Assembly (NCBI GenBank): GCA_035502775.1
Contig: DATJUB010000063.1
Coordinates: forward strand, 1-64,000
DNA from: 67-14 sp035502775
Lineage (GTDB): Bacteria; Actinomycetota; Thermoleophilia; Solirubrobacterales; 70-9
DNA length: 64,000 nucleotides
Reading direction: 5' to 3'
The notes under the pieces were generated by a model. The model was given only the letters and a program-made list of their open reading frames with translations, did no database searches and was not told the DNA's origin. The translations under genes were made by a program, and so were the position numbers. This document shows, piece by piece, positions 37,101 to 44,651 of the stretch (position 1 is its first letter; each line of letters begins with the position of its first letter).

Positions 37101-38774
37101 AATAAGCTCGGAGAACTGGTCAATCCGAAGCTGCGGTTTACCACCGTGCGCCGAAGCATTCGCAGTCGCGTTCAGGATGCGGCGAAGGACCTTCTCCTGC
37201 TGAACGGAGATGTCGAGGTTTTTCAGATACTCGATCCCCTGGCTGCGGAGTGTCAACGCCTGAGCGCCACTCGTCTTCCTGATTTCTTCGAGTACGTCCT
37301 TGAACTTCTGGGCGTCCTCAGCGATGTCGACGCTGGTCTTCTGCGCGTCGTCTGGACCGATGAAGTCAGACACGTCCTGCGTCGCCTCTTCGAGCCACGC
37401 AAGGTTCTTCTTGCGACCCTCGATCAGACGGTCGATCTCGTCCATGGCGTTCTTCTCGGGGGTGTTGTCCCGGAAGGCAGCATCGACTACGTCAAGTGAG
37501 GCGGTAATAGCCGCCGCCCAGGGGGCGGCCTTGCCCGCGAGCTTGCCGAACGTCTTCAGTTTGCCGATGACTCCGCCGGCCGCGGCCCCGGCTGTGGCAG
37601 CGCCAGTGGCCGCTCCGCCTCCCATCGAAGCTACCGCCGAAGTCGCTGCGATCTCAGTCGCTGCAGTCTTCGCGGCCGCCCCTCCATAGAGCTTGCCGAA
37701 CGTCTTGCCGGCGGCGACGATCGCGCTCGCACCGCCGAATGACTTCAACAGCCACACACCGATTGCGGCCTTGCCGAGGATCCCGGTGTCCATGAACCCA
37801 CGGCCGATGCCCTTGGCGATCTCGACACCGGTCTCACCAGCGCGCTGCGCGATCTCCGGAGCGAGGTCCGTGATCGTGTCGAGGATCACTTCGCTGTACT
37901 TCTCGTACTGCTTCCGGATCTGCGCAACCTTCTGGTCGCGGGTCAGATCGTTGCTGTTGATCAGCTTGACGAAATCGCCGTAGGCGTTGTACGCCTCGGT
38001 GACCGCCGGTGTCGCATGCTTCGCGAACGCGATCTGCAGGCCCATCGTCGCGACCTTCGATCGGCGTTGCGCCATTGTGAGCGCATCCATTTTCGCGATC
38101 GTCTTTTCGTCCAGGGTCGCGCCGAACTCGTCGGCCCAGCGGAGCTGATCTTTCAGTCCCGCCGCACCCTTCGAGAACATCGGGAGGATCGTGGCGTAGC
38201 CCCGGCCGAGCAGGGTCTGGGCGGCTGCCTGGCGCTTCGTGGAACCTTCCGCGTTCCCGAGGGCTTTGGCGACCATGTCGATCTGCTTCGAGTAGTTCCC
38301 TGAAGCTGAGGCAAGTTCCTTCTGTGTGATCCCCAGTTCCTTGAACGGTTTCAGGGCCGACTCGGTTCCGTCTTTCGTCGCCTCGATCCGTTTCGACAGG
38401 GTCGTGAATCCCATGACCAGCGCCTTCGAGTCGACACCGCGTGCCTTGGATACGACCGCCCAGCGGGACGCCTGTTTCGTGGCGAGGCCCAGGTTCCGGT
38501 TCAGACCCATCGTGGTCAGGGCGAGGTCCTGCGTTGTGACGATGGCCTGTTTGCCCTGCGAGATCGACAAGTACGCGGCTGCAAGACCAGCGGCCGCTTT
38601 CGCGGCCGATGCCATGCTGGACCCCACCTGACGTGTCGTGGATGCCTGCTTCTTGGCCTGAGTGTTGTACTTGCCGGTCTCCCGGGATACGCGACGCATG
38701 CCGGCGCTGACTCCAGTGGAATCGACGCCGAACACGATTTCGAGGGCACGGCGCTTGGCACTGGATCTCGCCAT
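34107..38774 (-). CDS. Tail tape measure protein with peptidoglycan-hydrolase domains
   Basis: 1555 residues, the longest gene in the window, setting tail length. The N-terminal 300 residues are helical with tape-measure repeats, and a hydrophobic Ala/Gly stretch lies at about 330-430. An M15/VanY-type metallopeptidase-like segment is at about 950-1000 (PTSGYRSHAYN, then HEETKYPGGAVDFGG with possible His/Asp ligands). A phage tail lysozyme domain lies at about 1040-1165 (RRGYSPKAAAGIIGNAYREA, then GLFGFTT and IDFQIGFMDRHM). A coiled coil spans about 1360-1510. The wall-degrading domains would help DNA entry. The gene begins 21 nt after the second tail-chaperone frame. Confidence 0.9.
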   Translation of the reverse strand: MARSSAKRRALEIVFGVDSTGVSAGMRRVSRETGKYNTQAKKQASTTRQVGSSMASAAKAAAGLAAAYLSISQGKQAIVTTQDLALTTMGLNRNLGLATKQASRWAVVSKARGVDSKALVMGFTTLSKRIEATKDGTESALKPFKELGITQKELASASGNYSKQIDMVAKALGNAEGSTKRQAAAQTLLGRGYATILPMFSKGAAGLKDQLRWADEFGATLDEKTIAKMDALTMAQRRSKVATMGLQIAFAKHATPAVTEAYNAYGDFVKLINSNDLTRDQKVAQIRKQYEKYSEVILDTITDLAPEIAQRAGETGVEIAKGIGRGFMDTGILGKAAIGVWLLKSFGGASAIVAAGKTFGKLYGGAAAKTAATEIAATSAVASMGGGAATGAATAGAAAGGVIGKLKTFGKLAGKAAPWAAAITASLDVVDAAFRDNTPEKNAMDEIDRLIEGRKKNLAWLEEATQDVSDFIGPDDAQKTSVDIAEDAQKFKDVLEEIRKTSGAQALTLRSQGIEYLKNLDISVQQEKVLRRILNATANASAHGGKPQLRIDQFSELIRGGEFVGGDLQKATDKQLAMVSRSYNKFTPQWRNAVWQTLKAQESAVRRNWTRNGKLTKEGLQRIKQIQERRKNMLAGADPIGIAKGIVNGWKKAKNANQINMGQMVRQLRDLPPKARQSAAKTMLDYARELENKQKLPEGTVKRLRSKILLSLGPKMWKSMKSDATGGMDGVADAFKRGSDKSDKAMGKLSDSARKHARNVKAAVRGINSPVRTAYEGLASDANVAAGAFGAKSQVKLAFRRGGPVPLGKGKLVPVRVSPGERVDYQGRSWTVPGRPEKKDSVYAELPQGAAVMTWDGQARMAKGESRAKAIRNQLPHFSTGGKVGAPKLRGGNPHATSVGQASIDTMRKAALKWVEEHSATNTGAIRNYKGVPMADWVAGALEYAAKKGASPQPTSGYRSHAYNVSQGRFYFSEHEETKYPGGAVDFGGYTTGLSAKMSVVNATRDYKYPLLAPIGFRDDGHASGTGHRKGGLIRGYQFGGRVRAMTDALIRRGYSPKAAAGIIGNAYREAGPDLNPYSVGTGGGGLFGFTTSPISLADLKADAARRGVDWGDIDFQIGFMDRHMPADLKARLNASSVAEATSLFMAEWERPGIPAEDDRQRGAAIAWGLMRERQKAKIKGTKANLRQTKKLWRRIKTGPNSKIPGAGPNAKRLAKKSSRAIRRAMKAARNFDFEGATEGNIKGRKARRKSHELTTRRRNAVRDRRKDRNNKPDRPTAPGHHPPAVPPSPGGWDPSKPFSATNAPGRGYLSDETRNMLGLYGTGWQADRNTLDTGLTVAQTTARKDDDAAYFRAILEMERARKNDNKKKLLDSTRKLKRLGGAKRLDEIREELKDPNARKARLEKRLEEIDKELGKSKISKERRAALRAERGRVRGKLGLAKDDIRELNQERKRIKDTISVQDTALDNVNSATSEVSSAEQGLADLNEDTGSDSSASDILAELKAIRESNEKLLAEQKAMSAIGGAEFGRYVKDWLSGEIVGKQNVGQSNPTMRY

Positions 38775-38795
38775 CAGGTCGGCCCTCCTTTCGGG

Positions 38796-38948
38796 CTACT
38801 TTCTGCGCAGGTATTTCGAGAGGCCGCGTGTCAGAACGTCGATCTCCCAGAGGGGCGTGTTGTCGACCTCTTCGGCCGACATGCCGAAGAACTTTCGGAA
38901 CAGGAAGAACTCGTCTTCCTGCCCCTTGGTCAGGAAGGGCGTTCTGAG
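38796..38948 (-). CDS. Tail assembly chaperone second frame (gpT-like extension)
   Basis: An open frame without a good start codon that reads LRTPFLTKGQEDEFFLFRKF, continues FGMSAEEVDNTPLWEIDVL and ends KYLRRK. It is in the -1 frame relative to the preceding chaperone gene and overlaps its end. In most siphoviruses the second tail chaperone is made by a -1 ribosomal frameshift in exactly this position. No canonical slippery heptamer is seen in the overlap. Confidence 0.6.
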   Translation of the reverse strand, partial: LRTPFLTKGQEDEFFLFRKFFGMSAEEVDNTPLWEIDVLTRGLSKYLRRK

Positions 38949-39277
38949 CGCATCTCCATGAGGCCGTTGAAGAGCTGGTTGACGTGGCCGAGTCCGATCG
39001 ACTCGTCCTTGTACTTGTTCTTCAGCACGGTCTTCGCGGCCGTCTTCTTGCCGGTTTCGTCCGGGACGGGCTCCAGGAGCACGTTCACAACCTCGGCAAT
39101 TGCCGCGAGTGTCTGTTCGTCAGTGGCGTCGGCCGGGAGCCCTTCGAGCTGTTCGAGGACTTCGTCCATCTGGCGTTCGATCTTGCGGGTCGGCTGCCGG
39201 AGGGTGTAGGTCGGACCCCAGAGGTCAACCTCTACGATCTCGAAAAGATCGGTTGCTGCGTTCAGCTTCTTGGCCAT
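38930..39277 (-). CDS. Tail assembly chaperone (gpG-like)
   Basis: 115 residues from ATG 39277, with AAAGGAG 8 nt upstream. Acidic helical protein (MDEVLEQLEGLPADATDEQT, LAAIAEVVNVLLEPVPDE) directly before the tape measure, as expected for the chaperone that coats it before tail-tube polymerisation. Its stop codon lies within the second frame described above. Confidence 0.7.
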   Translation of the reverse strand: MAKKLNAATDLFEIVEVDLWGPTYTLRQPTRKIERQMDEVLEQLEGLPADATDEQTLAAIAEVVNVLLEPVPDETGKKTAAKTVLKNKYKDESIGLGHVNQLFNGLMEMRSERPS

Positions 39278-39361
39278 GGTGAATCTCCTTTGTTTCGACA
39301 GGTCTCGACAGTTCGCGGTAGCCCCCGGCCCTGTCGAGACGGCCGGGGGCACCACGTTTGG

Positions 39362-39838
39362 TCAGTCGTCAAATCCGTTGACTTGGGCGAGGTGATCAAC
39401 CAGCCCGAGTAGGTGGTTCTCGATGTCGTCGGCCCTCGTGAAGACGGCACGGCCGAGCATCTGTGAGCGCTTGATGCGGATCGGCACGCCTCGGGGCTGG
39501 ACCTTCGAGTCCGGTTTTCCCGACGTTCCCCACTCGTGGGCGGGGGCATACTCCAGGTCGGAGTACAGGGACATCTCTTTTGATTTGACCGAATGTTTGA
39601 TCGACCTGCGGAGCTTGCCGGTCGCCCCGAGCGGCGCGTTGGAGCGAGCCGTGTCCCGGGCGCTGGTCGCGATCTGGCGGAGATACCGATTGATCTCCTT
39701 GCTCAGATCCTTGTCGATCTTCCCGAGGTCGCGGCGGAACTGGGCGAGGCCGACAATCTCGAACGCATCCGAGGAATTGGCGACCCCGCCCCTTGACCCG
39801 GCAGACCCCGCCGGCGGGCGGTAGGTGCTGCCGGGCAT
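39362..39838 (-). CDS. HK97 gp10-like tail-completion protein
   Basis: 158 residues. IVGLAQFRRDLGKIDKDLSK, then EINRYLRQIATSARDTARSN, APLGATGKLRRSIKHSV and YAPAHEWGTSG match the HK97-gp10 family, which sits at the head-tail connector or tail terminator. Located upstream of the tail chaperone and downstream of the tail tube gene. Confidence 0.75.
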   Translation of the reverse strand: MPGSTYRPPAGSAGSRGGVANSSDAFEIVGLAQFRRDLGKIDKDLSKEINRYLRQIATSARDTARSNAPLGATGKLRRSIKHSVKSKEMSLYSDLEYAPAHEWGTSGKPDSKVQPRGVPIRIKRSQMLGRAVFTRADDIENHLLGLVDHLAQVNGFDD

Positions 39839-39841
39839 TGG

Positions 39842-40831
39842 TTACAGCGCTGTGTCGGTGTTCGTGTTGACGATCGTCATCGGGGCGTTCGTCCCGTTGT
39901 AGAGCGCCTTGAACTCAGCATCGACGGTGAGGAGGTCAGCGCCACCGACCACCGGGCCGGAGCTGATCTGCTTCGCGGAGGGGATGGTGATTTCGGACCC
40001 GTAGCTGAACGCCCCTTCAATCAGATCGTTCGTGGCCTTGGCAACGAGCGACACGATCGTCTCGTTGAGGTATCGCTGATGGTCGGCCAGGGACGCGAAC
40101 TCGAACGTTGCGGCCATGGTGATGTCGGACTGAGCGTTCACGAGCGGCTCGTCCTTCACCCCAGAGTTCCCGAGGTTGTGGCGGTCCGTCGCCATGTTCA
40201 CCGGAACCGTGATCGTCAGCGTCTTGCACTTCATGTGCGGGGCACCGGCAATCGAGATCTCCCACCGGCGGAAGCCGAACGGACGGGCCGCAGCAGAGTA
40301 GGTCGCGGTGCCGAGCGTCTGATCGGTCTTCTCATCACGGCCGTCGATGTTCAGCGACAAGGTCGCTGCTTCGCCGGACTCGATCGAGATCACCGCCTCG
40401 GTGACCTTGCAGCCCAAGTAGTCGAAGGGACGAACCACACCGTCCGTGTCGGGCCTGCCAACCTGGAGCGAAAGTGACTTGCCGACCGGCGATGTGAGAC
40501 CGATCGGGAAGGTCTGCGTCCTGGCCGCGACCGCACCACCCGGCGTGACGATCGGGATCACCCCGCCGGTGAGCATGGTCAGGAACTTCCCCATGCCGCG
40601 GTCGAAGTACTGCAGCTCGATCGAACCCTCGACCGAGCGGGTGGACGACACGTGGTAGCCCTCGGGCTGGACCATGACGCCCGCCATCAGCGGCTGAGTC
40701 TCGATGTACGTCTTGTTGAGAGTCAGAGATTCCGACTCGAAGGGCAGGAAAGTGACGGGGGCTACGCGAGTGCCATACGTGGCCTCGAGTGCTACACCCA
40801 ACTGGGCATCAAGCCCTGAACCGTGCGGCAT
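39842..40831 (-). CDS. Major tail (tube) protein
   Basis: 329 residues. GLDAQLGVALEATYGTRVAP and VTFLPFESESLTLNKTYI form the usual N-terminus of actinophage tail-tube proteins, followed by beta-rich sequence ending in a SYGSEITIPSAKQI segment. It forms the tail tube around the tape measure. Its start overlaps the upstream stop by one base. Confidence 0.75.
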   Translation of the reverse strand: MPHGSGLDAQLGVALEATYGTRVAPVTFLPFESESLTLNKTYIETQPLMAGVMVQPEGYHVSSTRSVEGSIELQYFDRGMGKFLTMLTGGVIPIVTPGGAVAARTQTFPIGLTSPVGKSLSLQVGRPDTDGVVRPFDYLGCKVTEAVISIESGEAATLSLNIDGRDEKTDQTLGTATYSAAARPFGFRRWEISIAGAPHMKCKTLTITVPVNMATDRHNLGNSGVKDEPLVNAQSDITMAATFEFASLADHQRYLNETIVSLVAKATNDLIEGAFSYGSEITIPSAKQISSGPVVGGADLLTVDAEFKALYNGTNAPMTIVNTNTDTAL

Positions 40832-41235
40832 TAGTTCGTCTCCTCGTTGGCGGTCTCATCGACCTGGTTGTCAGCGCCGGCGGCGTCGGCCTCCGGGTCG
40901 GTGGGGTCCTCGCCGTCGTCGGCATTGGACGCCTCCGGCTTCTCGCCGTCGTCGGCTTCCGCGACGTTGGCAGCGGCCTTGACGTCCTTGACGGTGACGT
41001 TGCCGTTGGCACCGGTGCCCTCGACCGAAGCGATCGGAATACCGAGTTCCTCGGCCTTCTTGATCGCAGCCGGGGATGGCTCGGGCGACGGTGTGCCGCC
41101 GGCCTTGACCCAGCCCTGATCGAGCAGGTTGGTGCCGACAGAGTCCGGCACGTTGATCGGTTCACCCCGCTTGGCGATGACACCGAGCAGGGGAATAGAA
41201 AGGGACTCAGGCCCCTCGTTGAACTGGACCTCCAT
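40831..41235 (-). CDS. Head-tail region protein with E3/PSBD-like motif
   Basis: 134 residues. The first 45 residues (IPLLGVIAKRGEPINVPDSV) resemble short phage head-decoration or connector-associated proteins. The segment SPAAIKKAEELGIPIASVEG then TGANGNVTVKDVKAA matches the peripheral subunit-binding fold of dehydrogenase E2 proteins (P-x-x-x-K-x-A-x-x-x-G-I then G-T-G-x-x-G-x-V-x-x-x-D-V). The last 45 residues are acidic and disordered. Confidence 0.6.
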   Translation of the reverse strand: MEVQFNEGPESLSIPLLGVIAKRGEPINVPDSVGTNLLDQGWVKAGGTPSPEPSPAAIKKAEELGIPIASVEGTGANGNVTVKDVKAAANVAEADDGEKPEASNADDGEDPTDPEADAAGADNQVDETANEETN

Positions 41236-41254
41236 GAGAGGGGCCCTCCTTTGT

Positions 41255-41680
41255 CTATATGCGAGCGGTGCCCGCGAGGGTGGATCGGATTCGACAGATC
41301 TGGGCCTTGTCGACCGTGAAGAACTCTTGGTCGCCCTTGCTCAGAAGGGCGTCAAACGACATGTCGTCAAGTTCGTGGTCGCCCCGGGCCGCGTCCTCGA
41401 TTAGGTCGAAGATGTCCCAGCAGCGGACATAGGCGGGTTTCAAGTCTTTGCCTGAGGCCTTCCAAACCTCGACCGAGATCTCGATGTTGAACTTCTCTTC
41501 GAGTGGAACGGGGCTCGGACCGAGCAGCTTGAACTCCCGGCTGAAGTCTGAGCCCATCGAGATCGTCACCATCTCACTGGCCTCGCCGTATCCGAAAAAC
41601 ACCTTCACGTCCTCGCCGGTGAGAGCGTCGATGAAGAGCTGCTCCACGTGAAGGGCGACCTTCGGGACCGAGCTGCTCAT
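41255..41680 (-). CDS. Head-tail joining protein, hypothetical
   Basis: 141 residues in the position of the tail terminator or head closure protein, between connector and tail tube genes. VEQLFIDALTGEDVKVFFGY and FNIEISVEVWKASGKDLKPA are beta-rich. Function inferred from gene order only. Overlaps the connector gene by 4 nt. Confidence 0.55.
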   Translation of the reverse strand: MSSSVPKVALHVEQLFIDALTGEDVKVFFGYGEASEMVTISMGSDFSREFKLLGPSPVPLEEKFNIEISVEVWKASGKDLKPAYVRCWDIFDLIEDAARGDHELDDMSFDALLSKGDQEFFTVDKAQICRIRSTLAGTARI

Positions 41681-42210
41681 ACGACGTCACCCACATAGGC
41701 GTAGTTTCGGACGATCTGATTGACCTCCGGGATCGGGAAGATCGCGCCGCGCACACCGGGGGTGACGAGCGCGAAGGAGCCTTCCTCGTTGCTGACAGAT
41801 GTGGCCCGGCTATTGAAGTCACTCGGGTCCGGTGTCAACTGATCACGGATCAGCAGCAGGGCCGCTCGCTTGATCGGCCGCGGGGTCTCTTCCCACCCGT
41901 GCCGGTACTTCACGACGCGGTCACCGTTGTGTAGTGGGATGCGGCCGGTCGGGAAAGGACCGGCGATCGAGGACTCTTCGCCGTCGACCTCCAATACTTC
42001 GATCACGAGTGGGCGGCTGAGCAGTGCCTTCCCGTCGTGTGCCTCAACCTGCTCGGTGCGGGTCTGTGGAATGAACGCGCACCGGCAGGCGTCTTCGAGA
42101 CGGTCCTGGACCAGCTCGATTGCTTCGAGAATCTTGGGATCCTCGGGAACATCATCGACAACACCGACGACAAAGTCCTTGACTTCCTGGACTGTGACGA
42201 CGGTAGCCAT
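41677..42210 (-). CDS. Head-tail connector (gp6-like) protein
   Basis: 177 residues. VTVQEVKDFVVGVVDD at the N-terminus, a helix with KILEAIELVQDRLEDACRCA and a C-terminal KRAALLLIRDQL segment match the helical connector proteins that attach to the portal. One base separates it from the preceding small gene. Confidence 0.6.
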   Translation of the reverse strand: MATVVTVQEVKDFVVGVVDDVPEDPKILEAIELVQDRLEDACRCAFIPQTRTEQVEAHDGKALLSRPLVIEVLEVDGEESSIAGPFPTGRIPLHNGDRVVKYRHGWEETPRPIKRAALLLIRDQLTPDPSDFNSRATSVSNEEGSFALVTPGVRGAIFPIPEVNQIVRNYAYVGDVV

Positions 42211-42492
42211 CTACTTCGTGGCTTCGGCGGCCATCCGTGCCTGGCCATCGCCGGTAGCCTTCTCAGCTTTCTCCGCCGGCTTCTTGGCCGCCGGCTTCTT
42301 GGCACTTCCGTCACGCTGCTCGGCCCGTTTCGCGGGAACCTTGCCACCGATGGCCTCGGCTCGACCCTCGTTGAGCAAGCGCAGGGCGAGATCGTTGTCG
42401 ACCTCTTCCTCATCTCCCGCATTGATGACGGTTCCACCGGGACCGGCCGCACCGATTAGGTGCCTGATCTTGATCTTCTGCTGCTTCGCCAT
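42211..42492 (-). CDS. Small basic head-region protein
   Basis: 93 residues from ATG 42492 (AAAGGAG upstream; an earlier in-frame start overlaps the capsid gene and is rejected). A beta-rich N-terminus (IKIRHLIGAAGPGGTVINAG) is followed by a Lys/Ala-rich tail (AKKPAAKKPAEKAEKA). Similar short genes lie after the capsid gene in many actinophages; role unknown. Confidence 0.55.
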   Translation of the reverse strand: MAKQQKIKIRHLIGAAGPGGTVINAGDEEEVDNDLALRLLNEGRAEAIGGKVPAKRAEQRDGSAKKPAAKKPAEKAEKATGDGQARMAAEATK

Positions 42493-42580
42493 GGCGAGGT
42501 TCTCCTTTGACGGCGAGGGATTGACAGGGGAAGACCCTCGGCCGGTTTGACCCGGCCGAGGGTGGGGAACTGCGGGCCTC

Positions 42581-43783
42581 CTACGAGGCCGGAGTGGCGA
42601 GCACCTTGAAGGCGTTCGGATCGGTGATGTCACCGTCCGAGCGGAGCTTCACCTTCCAGGCGACCTGATCGTTCTCGGCGTAGGTCTGATCGAGGAACTT
42701 GATCGAGACCCCACCGGCGTCACGGATCGTGTACGCCTGCTTCACGTCACCGAATCCGAGAGGACGCTTGGATGCAGCGATCGCGTGGACGGACGGATCG
42801 GCGTAGATCGGCTTGCCGATGAAACGATCCGGCTGGCCTTCCTGGACGCTCGGCTGCCAGAGGTACTGACCATCCGAGTCCTTCAACTTCCGGAAGGAAG
42901 CATGCGAGGCGTCGGCGGCGATGTAGACGCCATTTGCCCGGTACGGACCGATGACCGAGTACTGCAGGTCGATCGCCTCGTCCATGGTGATCGTGGTCGG
43001 CGACGCGACGGTCTTAGCGACCACGGCACCGGCGAACAGGCCCATCGGCTTGCCCGTACCGTTGCCGTTGACGAAATCGGCGTTCTGTGACAGCCCGAGC
43101 TTGAAGCCCGCCCGGTCCTGCACGTATGCCTCGACATCGAAGATGGCGTCCTGGACCATCTCCTCCGAAGCCTTGATGATCTTCGCGTACTTGTACGCGT
43201 CGAACACGACCTCATCGAACTCGGAACCGTCGTTCGGGATCGGCTGCTCCTCCCCGACGATCGCGAAGTCGCTCATCAGATCCTTCTCCCGCGGGTAGTG
43301 GATCTTCCCGCCGTCCTCAGTCTGGATGACGTTCGCGAGCGTCCGGATGATTCCGTAGTCGCGCAGCGGCTGGATCAGCCCACCCCACGTCTCCGGCACG
43401 GCGAAGCCACCGTCGGCGTCGGTCGCGGTGTTGAGCGTGGTCCGCTCCTCATCGGTCAGTTCGCCCAAGCCGCTCCGCAGGAACGACTCGAATGCCGAGC
43501 GATACTCCTCGGTACCGGTGCCGGAGCGGACTTCGTCCGGGTCGACATCGTCGTTGCCGGTGGCAGCAGCGGGAGTCATCCTCGGCTCCATGCCGTCGAG
43601 CGTCTCGGCGCGCTGGATGCGTTCGGTCAGGTCCTGGAAGTCCGCTTCGCGACGCTCGAACTCCTGCGTCTCCTCGGCGGTCAGGTTGCGGTTCTCGGTC
43701 TCAGCGGTATCGCTGATTCCGCGCATGTCGGTTACGAGAGCAGCGCGGCGGTGCCGCAGCTCCTCGAGCTGTGCGGGGGTCAT
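42581..43783 (-). CDS. HK97-family major capsid protein
   Basis: 400 residues. The N-terminal about 100 residues form the charged coiled-coil scaffolding delta domain (LRHRRAALVTDMRGISDTAE, FERREADFQDLTERIQRA). The mature shell domain begins near EYRSAFESFLRSG and contains TDADGGFAVPETWGGLI, IHYPREKD and the E-loop and A-domain strands typical of HK97. The prohead protease upstream probably removes the delta domain. Confidence 0.92.
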   Translation of the reverse strand: MTPAQLEELRHRRAALVTDMRGISDTAETENRNLTAEETQEFERREADFQDLTERIQRAETLDGMEPRMTPAAATGNDDVDPDEVRSGTGTEEYRSAFESFLRSGLGELTDEERTTLNTATDADGGFAVPETWGGLIQPLRDYGIIRTLANVIQTEDGGKIHYPREKDLMSDFAIVGEEQPIPNDGSEFDEVVFDAYKYAKIIKASEEMVQDAIFDVEAYVQDRAGFKLGLSQNADFVNGNGTGKPMGLFAGAVVAKTVASPTTITMDEAIDLQYSVIGPYRANGVYIAADASHASFRKLKDSDGQYLWQPSVQEGQPDRFIGKPIYADPSVHAIAASKRPLGFGDVKQAYTIRDAGGVSIKFLDQTYAENDQVAWKVKLRSDGDITDPNAFKVLATPAS

Positions 43784-43813
43784 GTGGATAGCCCTCCTTC
43801 GGGCGGTCTGTTT

Positions 43814-44650
43814 TCAGATTTGGGCGGTGAGCCCGTGAATCCGAGAACGCGCCGCTACGGGAGAGATCCCGTCCTGCGTTTCGGTTGCCTCAGCTTCTGA
43901 ATGGCCTTCGGGTTCCCCGGCCTCGCCGCCCCGCTCCTGGCCATCGGCCGGGGGGTCTTGCTCCGTGGGAACCTCTTCGTCTGAGGTACTGCTGTTGTCG
44001 AGCAGAGACTGAATCTCCGCCCTTTCTTCGGCCGTGACTTCCTCGCCACGAACAAACTTGTCGAGAGACCTGAGCCCGGCATCGGTCGTTGGGTATGCCG
44101 GATAGACGCAGGGGCTCACGTCGTAAAGCTCCGAGAACTCATGGATCGTCCGGATCAGAACACCGGTCTCGGGATCCTCTTCCCAAGAGTCGTCAGCGAC
44201 TCGGAAGCCAAACGAGGACTGGTTGATCTCGCCGCGGTCGATCCATTCCCGCGCATCCCTGGCAACGCTCGTGTCGCCGGGTGTGGTCTCATAGGCGAGA
44301 CCCTTCCCGTCCTCTCTCAGGGAGAGGCTGCCGGCATGGGTCCGGCCAAGGATCAGGTTCCCGTCATGGTTCAGTAGGCAGTAGCAGTCGGGATCCTTTC
44401 GGAGGACCTTTCGGAATGCCCCGCGGTCGATCTTCTCGCGGAAGCCGCCGAGATTGACCGACAGGTCATTGAAGACCGCAGCCATGCCGACGATCGTGAA
44501 ACTGTCGCCGTCATCGCTGGCGCGGGCCTCGACTTGTGTGGAAGCCATGCGCCGCTCGGGATGTGCGCCCGGCTGGCTTCGCAGTTCCTGGAGCAGCTCG
44601 GGACGGGACCGAATATCGACAGTCGTGATGCATGAGGGAATGCGCGGCAT
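43814..44650 (-). CDS. HK97-family prohead maturation protease
   Basis: 278 residues. GMAAVFNDLSVNLGGFREKI, DRGAFRKVL, catalytic-region CYCLLNHDGNLILGRT with the His, and INQSSFGFRV with the Ser match phage prohead proteases (U35/S78-type, Ser-His). The C-terminal 70 residues are acidic and probably cleaved off. Located between portal and capsid as usual. Confidence 0.88.
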   Translation of the reverse strand: MPRIPSCITTVDIRSRPELLQELRSQPGAHPERRMASTQVEARASDDGDSFTIVGMAAVFNDLSVNLGGFREKIDRGAFRKVLRKDPDCYCLLNHDGNLILGRTHAGSLSLREDGKGLAYETTPGDTSVARDAREWIDRGEINQSSFGFRVADDSWEEDPETGVLIRTIHEFSELYDVSPCVYPAYPTTDAGLRSLDKFVRGEEVTAEERAEIQSLLDNSSTSDEEVPTEQDPPADGQERGGEAGEPEGHSEAEATETQDGISPVAARSRIHGLTAQI

Positions 44651-44651
44651 G

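Noticed and set aside
35691..37499. Long plus-strand frame opposite the tape measure gene
   Set aside because: Antisense shadow caused by high GC at third positions; the minus-strand gene has clear domains.
38930..38945. CCCTTCC as the frameshift slippery site
   Set aside because: The A-site codon would mispair after a -1 slip, so it is not a standard heptamer.
42493..42633. N-terminal extension of the small basic head-region protein
   Set aside because: It overlaps the capsid gene end, is Arg/Pro-rich, and the ATG at 42492 has a strong ribosome site.
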